From contig CAZMNN010000008.1 of NCBI GenBank assembly GCA_964567665.1, positions 19,324 to 83,323 on the forward strand: DNA of 64,000 nucleotides. Reading direction: 5' to 3'. Position numbers and translations under genes: made by a program. Positions 35,415 to 43,041 of this stretch are shown one piece after another. The notes under the pieces are model-generated. The model was given only the letters and a program-made list of their open reading frames with translations, was not told the DNA's origin and searched no databases. Position 1 is the stretch's first letter. Every line of letters starts with the position of its first letter. Origin of the DNA: UBA1731 sp964567665 (GTDB taxonomy: Bacteria; Verrucomicrobiota; Kiritimatiellia; RFP12; UBA1067).

Positions 35415-36422
35415 TTATTTCTTCGATTCAAGCAAATCGGCGTCGAACTTGTATCCGAGGCAAAGTCCAAGCTCTTTCAGCTTGTCCTTGATCTCGGTGA
35501 GCGACTTCTTGCCGAAGTTGCGGTACTTGAGCATATCCGCCTCGGTCTTCGAGACGAGTTCGCCCACTGTCGCGATGCTCGCGTTGTTGAGACAGTTCGC
35601 AGCGCGTACGGAAAGTTCAATCTCGTTGACGGACATATTGAGAAGCTTGCGAAGGCGCTCGCGCTCGTTCGCTCCCTTGTCTGCCTCGTCATCGAACTCA
35701 AGAATCTCTTCCTGCGCATAGTCCACAAACACGTCAAGGTGACGGCGAAGCACCGCCGCTGCTGTCTTGAGCGCATCGTCAGGTGTCACGCGACCATCCG
35801 TCCAGATGTCGAGGATAAGCTTCTCGTAGTCGGTGCGCTGTCCAACGCGGGTGTTCTCCACGAGGAAGTTGGCACGGGTGACGGGTGAGAAGATGGAATC
35901 TATCGCGATGCGCCCAATCTCCTGATCAGGGAGCTTGTTCGCCTCGGCAAGGCAGAAGCCACGACCAATCTTGAGTTCGCACTCAAGTTCAATGCTTCCG
36001 CCCGGCGCAAGGGTGCATATCTCCTGACGCGGATTGAGAACCTCGATGGAATTGCTTTCCGCGAAATCTCCGGCGTAGACCGTACACGATCCCTTGTCAG
36101 CCTTCTTCTTGAGGGAAATGGGCTGCAGATCGCGGGTGAACGACTTCAGCAGAACGCGCTTGAGGTTGAGGATGATGTCTGTGACATCCTCCACGCACCC
36201 CGGAATTGTACCAAACTCGTGATGGACGCCGGCAATCTTCACGCTCGAAATCGCGCATCCCTCAATCGAGGACAGCAGAACCCGGCGGAGAGAGTTTCCG
36301 ATGGTGCGTCCATAGCCAATTTCAAACGGCTCAGCAGTGAAGTGAGCGTACGTGCCAGTGGCTGTACTCTCATCCTTGACAATACTGTGCGGCATTTCAA
36401 AGCGGCTCAAACGGATCGGCAT
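35415..36422 (-). CDS. rpoA: RNA polymerase alpha subunit
   Basis: 335 residues, usual length. The N-terminal dimerisation domain shows FEIGYGRTIGNSLRRVLLSS (assembly with beta) and VHHEFGTIPGCVEDVTDIIL. The C-terminal domain (about 260-325) shows ELSVRAANCLNNASIATVGE and KYRNFGKKSLTEIKDKLKEL, so UP-element binding is possible. This matters for the A-tracts found upstream of some -35 boxes in this window. Standard place between rpsD and rplQ. Confidence 0.98.
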   Translation of the reverse strand: MPIRLSRFEMPHSIVKDESTATGTYAHFTAEPFEIGYGRTIGNSLRRVLLSSIEGCAISSVKIAGVHHEFGTIPGCVEDVTDIILNLKRVLLKSFTRDLQPISLKKKADKGSCTVYAGDFAESNSIEVLNPRQEICTLAPGGSIELECELKIGRGFCLAEANKLPDQEIGRIAIDSIFSPVTRANFLVENTRVGQRTDYEKLILDIWTDGRVTPDDALKTAAAVLRRHLDVFVDYAQEEILEFDDEADKGANERERLRKLLNMSVNEIELSVRAANCLNNASIATVGELVSKTEADMLKYRNFGKKSLTEIKDKLKELGLCLGYKFDADLLESKK

Positions 36423-36467
36423 GAAAAACCTCCTTTGAGAAAGTTGAAAAAACTGTGACCCGAACTA

Positions 36468-37076
36468 TCAGCGGCTGAAGAGTTCGACGATAAGCTGCAT
36501 TTCAGCGTTTTCAGGAATCTCTTCACGCGTAGGAACGCTCTGGAGCGTACCCTGCATCTTGGCCTCGTCCCAAACGAGCCAGCCGACCACAGGCGACTTG
36601 TGCCCCTTCAGGGACTCGACGACGGAAACCATGTTGCGATCCTTCTCGCGCACGGATACGACATCGCCAGGACGGACTATCGCGCTCGGAATGTTGCAGA
36701 CCTCGCCGTTCACGGTAACGTGACGGTGGGAAACGAGCTGGCGGGCACCGGCGCGCGTCGGCGCAAGACCGAGACGGTAGGCGACATTGTCCAGACGGCA
36801 CTCGCACATCGCGAGCATGATGTCACCCGTAATGCCCTGCTTGGCCTTCGCACGCTCGAAGAACAGACGGAACTGCTTCTCGCGCATACCGTAGATCGCT
36901 TTGACCTTCTGCTTTTCGCGAAGCTGCACACCATATTCGGACATTTTCTTGCGGCGCTTGTTGGCACCATGCTGTCCAGGCGGATTCGGACGACGCTCAA
37001 GAACCTTGTCCGGGCCGAAAATCGGCTCACCGAAACGACGGGAAATCTTGGTCCTCGGACCTGTATAGCGACCCAT
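36468..37076 (-). CDS. rpsD: 30S ribosomal protein S4
   Basis: 202 residues. The start MGRYTGPRTKISRRFGEPIF, followed by RRPNPPGQHG and the S4 RNA-binding segment RLDNVAYRLGLAPTRAGARQ with LVSHRHVTVNGEV, identify S4. S4 usually autoregulates this operon in bacteria. One base separates its ATG from the rpsK stop. Confidence 0.98.
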   Translation of the reverse strand: MGRYTGPRTKISRRFGEPIFGPDKVLERRPNPPGQHGANKRRKKMSEYGVQLREKQKVKAIYGMREKQFRLFFERAKAKQGITGDIMLAMCECRLDNVAYRLGLAPTRAGARQLVSHRHVTVNGEVCNIPSAIVRPGDVVSVREKDRNMVSVVESLKGHKSPVVGWLVWDEAKMQGTLQSVPTREEIPENAEMQLIVELFSR

Positions 37077-37077
37077 G

Positions 37078-37551
37078 TTACACTCTCCTCCGTTTGCGGG
37101 GACGGCACCCGTTGTGCGCGAGCGGCGTCGTATCGGTAATCATCGTTACGCGGATGCCAGCAGCCTGAATTGCGCGGACAGCCGACTCACGGCCCTGTCC
37201 GGCGCCCTGCATACGCACCTCGCATTCGTGCATTCCCTTGGCAACTGCCGTGCGGGCGGCGTCCTGCGCCACCATCGTCGCGGCGAACGCCGTGGACTTG
37301 CGGGAACCCTTGAATCCAGCCTTGCCGGCAGAACTCCAGGCGATGACTCCGCCGCGGGCATCCGCAATGGACACCTGCGTGTTGTTGAATGTGCTGCGGA
37401 TGAACGCGATACCGGCGGGTATCGACTTTCCGGCACGTACCTTCTTCGTTGGCGCTCCGGCGCCTGCGGCCGCCCCGTCGGCGGCTTCAGAGGCAGCAAT
37501 CGGCGCCGCTGCTGCGGCGACTTCGGGCTGCTTGAGTGTTTCTTCGCTCAT
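37078..37551 (-). CDS. rpsK: 30S ribosomal protein S11 with Ala-rich N-terminal extension
   Basis: 157 residues against about 129 in most bacteria. The S11 core starts near residue 46 (GIAFIRSTFNNTQVSIADAR) and continues with SSAGKAGFKGSRKSTAFAAT, then the C-terminal DTTPLAHNGCRPRKRRRV. The extra N-terminal part (EVAAAAAPIAASEAADGAAA) is of low complexity and probably disordered, as sometimes seen in this protein in PVC and related bacteria. 28 bases after rpsM. Confidence 0.97.
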   Translation of the reverse strand: MSEETLKQPEVAAAAAPIAASEAADGAAAGAGAPTKKVRAGKSIPAGIAFIRSTFNNTQVSIADARGGVIAWSSAGKAGFKGSRKSTAFAATMVAQDAARTAVAKGMHECEVRMQGAGQGRESAVRAIQAAGIRVTMITDTTPLAHNGCRPRKRRRV

Positions 37552-37579
37552 TGCTTTCCTGTTGTTTCAAAAAAAGCGG

Positions 37580-37966
37580 TTACTTCTTGGGCGACGCACC
37601 GCGAATCGCGGCGGACGAGGCCTTGCGGTTGCCCTTGCGCGTCTTGGCGTTCGTCTTCGTACGCTGCCCACGGACCGGCAATCCCCTCTTGTGGCGGAGA
37701 CCGCGATACGATCCAATCTGGATCAGACGACGGATGTTCTGGGACACTTCGCGGCGGAGATCGCCCTCCACGCGATAGTGATCCTGAATGTACGTCGTGA
37801 TGGCATGGATCTCATCCTGCGTGAGATCCTCGGCCTTCTTGGAAGGCTCGATCTTGCAAGCGGCGAGTACGTCGTCCGCACGCTTCGGTCCAATACCGTG
37901 GATATAACGGAGCGCGAAGCGGCTGTGCTTCTTGCCCGGAATGTCCACACCCATGAGTCTCGGCAT
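37580..37966 (-). CDS. rpsM: 30S ribosomal protein S13
   Basis: 128 residues. It begins MPRLMGVDIPGKKHSRFALR, followed by YIHGIGPKRADDVLAACKIE and a basic tail with GQRTKTNAKTRKG, as expected for S13. It lies 21 bases after rpmJ in the standard order. Confidence 0.98.
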   Translation of the reverse strand: MPRLMGVDIPGKKHSRFALRYIHGIGPKRADDVLAACKIEPSKKAEDLTQDEIHAITTYIQDHYRVEGDLRREVSQNIRRLIQIGSYRGLRHKRGLPVRGQRTKTNAKTRKGNRKASSAAIRGASPKK

Positions 37967-37987
37967 GTGATTGTTTCCTTTGGTTGG

Positions 37988-38101
37988 TTAACCCTGGCGC
38001 TGTTTGTGCCGCGGATTGGTACAAATGACACGCACCACGCCTTTGCGGCGAACGATGCGGCAATTCTCGCATATGCGACGAACTGAGCTGCGAACTTTCA
38101 T
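37988..38101 (-). CDS. rpmJ: 50S ribosomal protein L36
   Basis: 37 residues: MKVRSSVRRICENCRIVRRK then GVVRVICTNPRHKQRQG. All four zinc ligands (Cys, Cys, Cys, His) are present, so this is the zinc-binding form. It opens the alpha-operon. The usual upstream secY/adk/map/infA genes are not here; a topoisomerase gene lies upstream instead. Confidence 0.97.
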   Translation of the reverse strand: MKVRSSVRRICENCRIVRRKGVVRVICTNPRHKQRQG

Positions 38102-38142
38102 GATGAGTCTCTTCTTTTCTTCCTGTGTCAAAAAGAGCGTGT

Positions 38143-38171
38143 ATTAAATCATATTTGAGGGGAAAAAGCAA
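38143..38171 (-). promoter_or_regulatory. Promoter of the rpmJ-rplQ operon
   Basis: Minus-strand TTGCTT (38166-38171), 17-base spacer, TTTAAT (38143-38148). The leader is about 35 bases with AGAAGAGA before the rpmJ ATG. Confidence 0.55.
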
Positions 38172-38251
38172 GGGGGTGTTTCATAATTTTCTGAAATTGC
38201 GTTTTCGCCATGCCCCGGCCGCCCAATCCTCCCGTCGAGAGTCTTCCTCCA

Positions 38252-40105
38252 TCAGAAGTCGGAGGCGTCGCAGACTATGTTCTCCATGATGTATTCGCGC
38301 CTTTCCGGCGTATTGCCGCCCATGTAGAACTTGATCGTCTTGTCCGCTTCGGAGTCGTCCGTGCAGGTGACGGGCGTGAGCCGCATTCCCGGACCTATGA
38401 AGTCCTTGAACTCCTTTGCGTTGAGTTCGCCAAGCCCCTTGAACCTCGTTATCTCACAGTTCTTTCCGCAGACCTTGATAGCCTTCTCGCGCTCCTCGTC
38501 CGAAAAGCAGTAGTACTGTTCGCCGCCCTTTGCCTTGGGATTCCGCACACGGAACAGAGGCGTCTCGAGGATGAACACGCGTTTGTCGGTTATCAGCTGC
38601 CGGTAGAAGCGCATGAAGAACGTCGTGAGAAGCATACGGATGTGAAGTCCATCGACATCTGCATCCGTCGCGAAGATGATCTTCCCGTACCTGAGATGCT
38701 CAAGCGAATCCTCTATGTCAAGCGTCTTGATCAGGTTGAAGAACTCTTCGTTCTTGTACAGCACATCCTTGTTCAGTCCGCAGGTGTTGAGGCACTTGCC
38801 CCTCAGGAAGAACACGGCCTGGTTCATGGCGTCACGGGCGTTGCCGAGCGTTCCGCCGGCGGACTTGCCTTCCGTGAGGAAGATCATCGTGTCTTCGCCG
38901 TACCCCTTCTTCCCGGCCTTGTCCTTGCGCTCGAGATGCAGATGGTTTTTGCAGTCCTTTAGCTGCGGCACCCTTACGCTCACCGCCTGGCCGCGTTCAC
39001 GCGCCTGCTTCTTTATCGTGTTGAGCTGGCTGCGGAGCTTTGAGGTGTCGTCCACCTTCTTGATCAGCTTCTCCGCTTCGGACGGAAACTTGTGGAAAAG
39101 CGTCTCCACTTCGCGCTTGATGTTCGCCACGAGATCCGCCCGGATCTCCGGTGAACCAAGCTTCGTCTTCGCCTGCCCCTCGAACGTCGGCTCCTGCATC
39201 CGTATCGAAATGGCGCCGATTATGCCCTCCCGGACGTCATCGCCGTCGAACTTCTTCTTGGAGTATTCGTTCAGAGCCTTCGTCAGCCCCTCCTTGAACG
39301 CCGTAAGGTGCGTACCGCCCTCCGTGGTGTGCTGTCCGTTGACGAACGAATAGTACTCCTCGGAGAACCTGTTCGTGTGGGTGAAGACGAATTCAAGCGT
39401 TTTCGACCGGAAATGGAACGGCGTATAGAGCTTCTCGAACTGTGCCTCATCCGCTATCAGGTCGTTCAACCCCTCGTCCGAGCATATGCGCTCCCCGTTC
39501 AGCGCAATCGTCAGCCCGGCGTTCAGGTACGCATACATCTTGAGCCTGCGCATCACATGCTCTTCGCGGAACCTGAAATTCTTGAATATCGTCGCGTCCG
39601 GCAGGAAACTCACGAAAGTCCCGTTGCGTTCTCCGTCCCCCTTGAGCTTGCCGCGCCGCTTGGACTTGAGAACGCCCTTCGCGAACGTCGCCTCCGAAAA
39701 TTCGCCGTCACGCACCGACCTTACATGGAACTCGTCGGAAAGCGCATTCACCGCCTTGGTGCCCACACCGTTCATGCCGACGGAGAACTGGAACGACTCC
39801 GTGTCGAACTTGCCGCCAGTGTTCAGCTCCGAGACGCAATCTACAACCTTGCCGAGCGGTATTCCGCGCCCGTAGTCGCGTATCGAACACCTTCCGGAGT
39901 TCCAGTCAAGCGATATCTCTATGCGCTTGCCGTTGCCCATGATGAACTCGTCTACGGAATTGTCGATGACCTCCTTCATCAGGACGTAGATGCCGTCGTC
40001 GTAGTCAGATCCGTTTCCCGCCCGCCCGATGTACATTCCGATGCGCCGGCGGATGTGCTCCATCGCGTCGAGATGCTTGATGTTGTCGTCGTTGTAGTTC
40101 GCCAT
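38252..40105 (-). CDS. Type IIA topoisomerase ATPase subunit (ParE/GyrB-like)
   Basis: 617 residues, the short form typical of ParE. GHKL ATPase motifs: EVIDNSVDEFIMGNGKRIEI, DYGRGIPLG, and FQFSVGMNGVGTKAVNALS. The transducer domain follows, then the TOPRIM fold with IFLTEGKSAGGT (about residue 410) and FATDADVDGLHIR carrying the metal-binding Asp pair. The TOPRIM block is normally EGDSA; here Lys replaces Asp while the catalytic Glu stays. The C-terminal FKGLGELNAKEF matches GyrB/ParE. No gyrA/parC partner adjoins it. Whether it is ParE or a second GyrB cannot be settled from the sequence; size and style favour ParE. Confidence 0.92.
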   Translation of the reverse strand: MANYNDDNIKHLDAMEHIRRRIGMYIGRAGNGSDYDDGIYVLMKEVIDNSVDEFIMGNGKRIEISLDWNSGRCSIRDYGRGIPLGKVVDCVSELNTGGKFDTESFQFSVGMNGVGTKAVNALSDEFHVRSVRDGEFSEATFAKGVLKSKRRGKLKGDGERNGTFVSFLPDATIFKNFRFREEHVMRRLKMYAYLNAGLTIALNGERICSDEGLNDLIADEAQFEKLYTPFHFRSKTLEFVFTHTNRFSEEYYSFVNGQHTTEGGTHLTAFKEGLTKALNEYSKKKFDGDDVREGIIGAISIRMQEPTFEGQAKTKLGSPEIRADLVANIKREVETLFHKFPSEAEKLIKKVDDTSKLRSQLNTIKKQARERGQAVSVRVPQLKDCKNHLHLERKDKAGKKGYGEDTMIFLTEGKSAGGTLGNARDAMNQAVFFLRGKCLNTCGLNKDVLYKNEEFFNLIKTLDIEDSLEHLRYGKIIFATDADVDGLHIRMLLTTFFMRFYRQLITDKRVFILETPLFRVRNPKAKGGEQYYCFSDEEREKAIKVCGKNCEITRFKGLGELNAKEFKDFIGPGMRLTPVTCTDDSEADKTIKFYMGGNTPERREYIMENIVCDASDF

Positions 40106-40167
40106 TTCCTGCCTTATCTGCTCCGTCTCATATGTAAATTCGCCAATCTTCGCGCTTGTACATTCCG

Positions 40168-41205
40168 CTACGCCGTTTCGCCGCCGTCAGGACGCTTGAC
40201 AGCCCTGAGCACCGTGTAGCCGCGACGCTTCACGGACTGGACATCGCAAAAGCGCCTTTCGCAGGCCTCACGTATCATGTCAGGGGTTTTCGCGACCATC
40301 CAGCACACGCCACCGGGGGCAAGCGCCACGTGCGCAATCTCCGCGAAGTGATCCGCTATGCGTCCGTCACCATAGTACGGCGGATTCGCAAGCGCCACCG
40401 CAAATCCGCCGATGCCGGGATGATCCGGCGGAAGTCCCTCGTCAGACAGCACACATTCGGCATCAAATCCAAGCGCCGACGCATTCCGCTTCGCCGCCTC
40501 GATCGCCCGCGTATGGGAATCCACAAGCGTAAGCGGCACGGATGTCGCGCCATTGCGGCGCATGGCGTCGGCGACAAGCAGCCCAACAAGTCCGCAGCCA
40601 CAGCCGATGTCGAGAATTCCGGACGTCCCTGCGGCGGGAGCCGTCTCCGCCAGCTCCCTCGATGCGACCTCAGCCAGGGCCAGCCCGCCCTCGTCGGCCC
40701 GTCGATGGCAGAAGCATCCCGGAAGCGACGTCAGCCTCAGTTTCGGTCCGCCTGGGACGGAAGCCTCAAACTCGGCCTCGAACGAGCGGATGCGCTTCAG
40801 TTCGCCCTTCTTCGTGCATACGCATTTTACGGGCGCACGGCGCGAAGCGCGTGACGCAACAACCTTCCCGAACAGCTTCCTCAGCGTTTCCGGCTCTACG
40901 CCCTCTGCGACAAGCGTCGCACCGTCCGCAAGATGACGGTGGATGTCCTGAAGCGTATCCAGCTCAAGTTCGGCGCTCACGAGCTTTGTCGTCGCGCAGT
41001 AGAATGCGTGGGTGTACGACGCATCCGCAGGAAGTCCGGCGGAACACAGCACCTGCACATTGGACTTGCCCCCGACATCCTCGCGTATCTTTCGCGCCTG
41101 ATATGCATCGTAGGCGTGAACCGTCACTCGGTCGCCATGGTGGGCGCGGGCGTATTCAAGCGGAAACCTTCCGCTCCGGCACCCCGAAAAAAGAACCTCA
41201 AACAT
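40168..41205 (-). CDS. RsmC/RlmG-like rRNA guanine-N2 methyltransferase
   Basis: 345 residues with two Rossmann-type halves, as in RsmC. The N-terminal half (about 1-170) is degenerate. The C-terminal half holds the SAM-binding motif DIGCGCGLVGLLVADAM and the catalytic ALANPPYYGDGR (NPPY), followed by VALAPGGVCWMVAKTP. Known members methylate G1207 of 16S rRNA or G1835 of 23S rRNA; which site applies here is unknown. Its ATG is 5 bases after the acyl-CoA synthetase stop, so they form one transcript. Confidence 0.85.
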   Translation of the reverse strand: MFEVLFSGCRSGRFPLEYARAHHGDRVTVHAYDAYQARKIREDVGGKSNVQVLCSAGLPADASYTHAFYCATTKLVSAELELDTLQDIHRHLADGATLVAEGVEPETLRKLFGKVVASRASRRAPVKCVCTKKGELKRIRSFEAEFEASVPGGPKLRLTSLPGCFCHRRADEGGLALAEVASRELAETAPAAGTSGILDIGCGCGLVGLLVADAMRRNGATSVPLTLVDSHTRAIEAAKRNASALGFDAECVLSDEGLPPDHPGIGGFAVALANPPYYGDGRIADHFAEIAHVALAPGGVCWMVAKTPDMIREACERRFCDVQSVKRRGYTVLRAVKRPDGGETA

Positions 41206-41210
41206 CCCTG

Positions 41211-42947
41211 TCAGGCGTCCGGCCAGAGTTCGTGCGCCATCTCGCGCAGCTTGTACTTCTGAATCTTCTGCGAAGCCGTCATCGGGAAGATGTCGAGGAA
41301 ATGGACGTACTTCGGTATCTTGAACCAGGATATCTTGTCCTTGCAGAACACCTGCACGTCATGCTCGGAAAGCGTGACGCCATCCGACGGGATTATGAAC
41401 GCGGCGGGCTGTTCGCCGTACTTCTTCGACGGACATCCCACTACGGCGACATCTTTCACCCCCGGCATCGTGCCGAGGAAATCCTCCACCTCCTTCGGCG
41501 AGATGTTCTCGCCGCCGCGTATTATGAGGTCTTTAAGGCGTCCGGTGATGTAGTAGTAGCCGTCCTTGTCCATGCGGCCGATGTCGCCGGAATGCAGCCA
41601 GCCGTTCGCATCTATGCACTTCGCCGTCTGCTCCGGCATCTTGTAGTAGCCCTTCATGTTGTTGAACCCACGGCAGCATATCTCGCCGTCGGTGTCGAGC
41701 GGCGCAAGATCCCCGGTTTCGGGATCGATGATCGCAACCTCGATGCCGGGCAGAGCCTGCCCGATCGTCTGGCACTTGCGCTCGATGGACTTCTCGAAAT
41801 AGCGCGTCATGGTCATGACGGGGCCGCTCTCCGTCAGCCCGTACGGATTCGTGATCTCCTTCATGAACATCCTGTCCTGCGCCTGCTGCATCCTGTGCAC
41901 CGGACACGCGGATCCGGACATTATGCCGGTGCGGAGCGAACGGAAGTCGAAGCGCGAGAAGAGCGGGTGGTCAAGCATGGCGATGTACATCGTCGGCACG
42001 CCGTACGTCGCCGTGCAGCGTTCACGCTCGATGGACGTCATCACCTGCACCGGATCGAACTTCTCCAGGAACACCATCGTCGCGCCGTGGTTCACGCAGC
42101 TCATCACGCCAAGCACACATCCGAAGCAGTGGAAGAGCGGCACGGGGATGCATACGCGGTCACGGCACGAGAGGTTTTGGCAAGCGCCAATCCAGAAGCC
42201 GTCGTTCGCGATGTTGCGGTGCGTCAGCTGCACACCCTTCGGGAATCCGGTGGTTCCGCTCGTATACTGCATGTTCACGACGTCGTTCACGTTGCATTCC
42301 GCCTGACGCTTGAGGTAGTCCTCCATCGACGTCTCGCAGGCAAGGCTCTTCACCTCGTTCAGCGAATACATTCCGCGATGCTTCTCGCCGCCGAGGAAGA
42401 ATACACGGCGAAGATGCGGATATTTGGCGCATTTCAGCTCTCCACGCGGCTGTTCCTTCAACTCCGGGACAAGCTCGTTGATGACCTGCACATAGTCGCA
42501 GTCGCGGTAGCCGTTGATGATGAAGAGGTTTTCGGCGTCGGACTGCTTCAGGGCGAAGTCCATCTCGTGCTGCTTGTAGTTCGTGTTGAGCGGCAGAAGG
42601 ATCGCCCCGATCTTCGCAGCGGCGAACATGAGCACCACCCAGTGCGGCACGTTCGTCGCCCAGAGCGCGATCTTCTCTCCGTGCCTCACGCCAAGAGCCA
42701 TCAGACCTCTCGCCACAAGATCCACCTCTTCGCCGAACTCAAACCATGTGAGACGGAAATCGCGGTCTGCGTAGACGACGGCGTCATTCTCGCCGCAACG
42801 CGCAATCGTCTGGTCAAGAAGCTGCCCAAGCGTATATTCACGCGTAATCGGCAGGTTGTGCCACGGCACACCTGTGGAGACGCTTTGCGTGAACGGCGCA
42901 CGCGATGGCGCAGTTCCGAACGGATCGGTCAGCTTGAATTCAGACAT
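41211..42947 (-). CDS. Acyl-CoA synthetase (AMP-forming, FadD-like)
   Basis: 578 residues; start supported by AAAGGG upstream. ANL-superfamily motifs: the phosphate-binding MQYTSGTTGFPKGVQLTHRN, NPYGLTESGPV, the hinge region SGDIGRMDKDGYYYITGRLK with DLIIRGGENISPKEVED, and the C-terminal catalytic Lys region (FPMTASQKIQKYKLREM). The reaction is ATP-dependent activation of a fatty or medium-chain acid to its CoA thioester; the chain length cannot be read. Its own promoter (43001-43029) precedes it and the RsmC-like gene follows. Confidence 0.92.
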   Translation of the reverse strand: MSEFKLTDPFGTAPSRAPFTQSVSTGVPWHNLPITREYTLGQLLDQTIARCGENDAVVYADRDFRLTWFEFGEEVDLVARGLMALGVRHGEKIALWATNVPHWVVLMFAAAKIGAILLPLNTNYKQHEMDFALKQSDAENLFIINGYRDCDYVQVINELVPELKEQPRGELKCAKYPHLRRVFFLGGEKHRGMYSLNEVKSLACETSMEDYLKRQAECNVNDVVNMQYTSGTTGFPKGVQLTHRNIANDGFWIGACQNLSCRDRVCIPVPLFHCFGCVLGVMSCVNHGATMVFLEKFDPVQVMTSIERERCTATYGVPTMYIAMLDHPLFSRFDFRSLRTGIMSGSACPVHRMQQAQDRMFMKEITNPYGLTESGPVMTMTRYFEKSIERKCQTIGQALPGIEVAIIDPETGDLAPLDTDGEICCRGFNNMKGYYKMPEQTAKCIDANGWLHSGDIGRMDKDGYYYITGRLKDLIIRGGENISPKEVEDFLGTMPGVKDVAVVGCPSKKYGEQPAAFIIPSDGVTLSEHDVQVFCKDKISWFKIPKYVHFLDIFPMTASQKIQKYKLREMAHELWPDA

Positions 42948-43000
42948 TTCAGTACCCTTTCTTCCGGCAATTGATTGCGAATGGCGGCAAATGGGTGTGT

Positions 43001-43029
43001 ATTATACTAAATCCGCCGCCGCACCGCAA
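43001..43029 (-). promoter_or_regulatory. Promoter of the acyl-CoA synthetase/RsmC-like unit
   Basis: Minus-strand TTGCGG (43024-43029), 17-base spacer, TATAAT (43001-43006). The leader is about 45 bases with a Shine-Dalgarno site, in contrast to the leaderless genes in the window. Confidence 0.7.
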
Positions 43030-43041
43030 AACCACCCCCGG

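Noticed and set aside
40542..42974. Very long plus-strand open frame opposite the methyltransferase and acyl-CoA synthetase genes
   Set aside because: It is the mirror of GC-rich minus-strand coding sequence. The translation is Arg/His-rich without any recognisable motif, while the minus strand encodes clear enzymes. The same applies to long plus-strand frames at 6549-8312, 12317-14173, 16473-18080 and 58022-59284.
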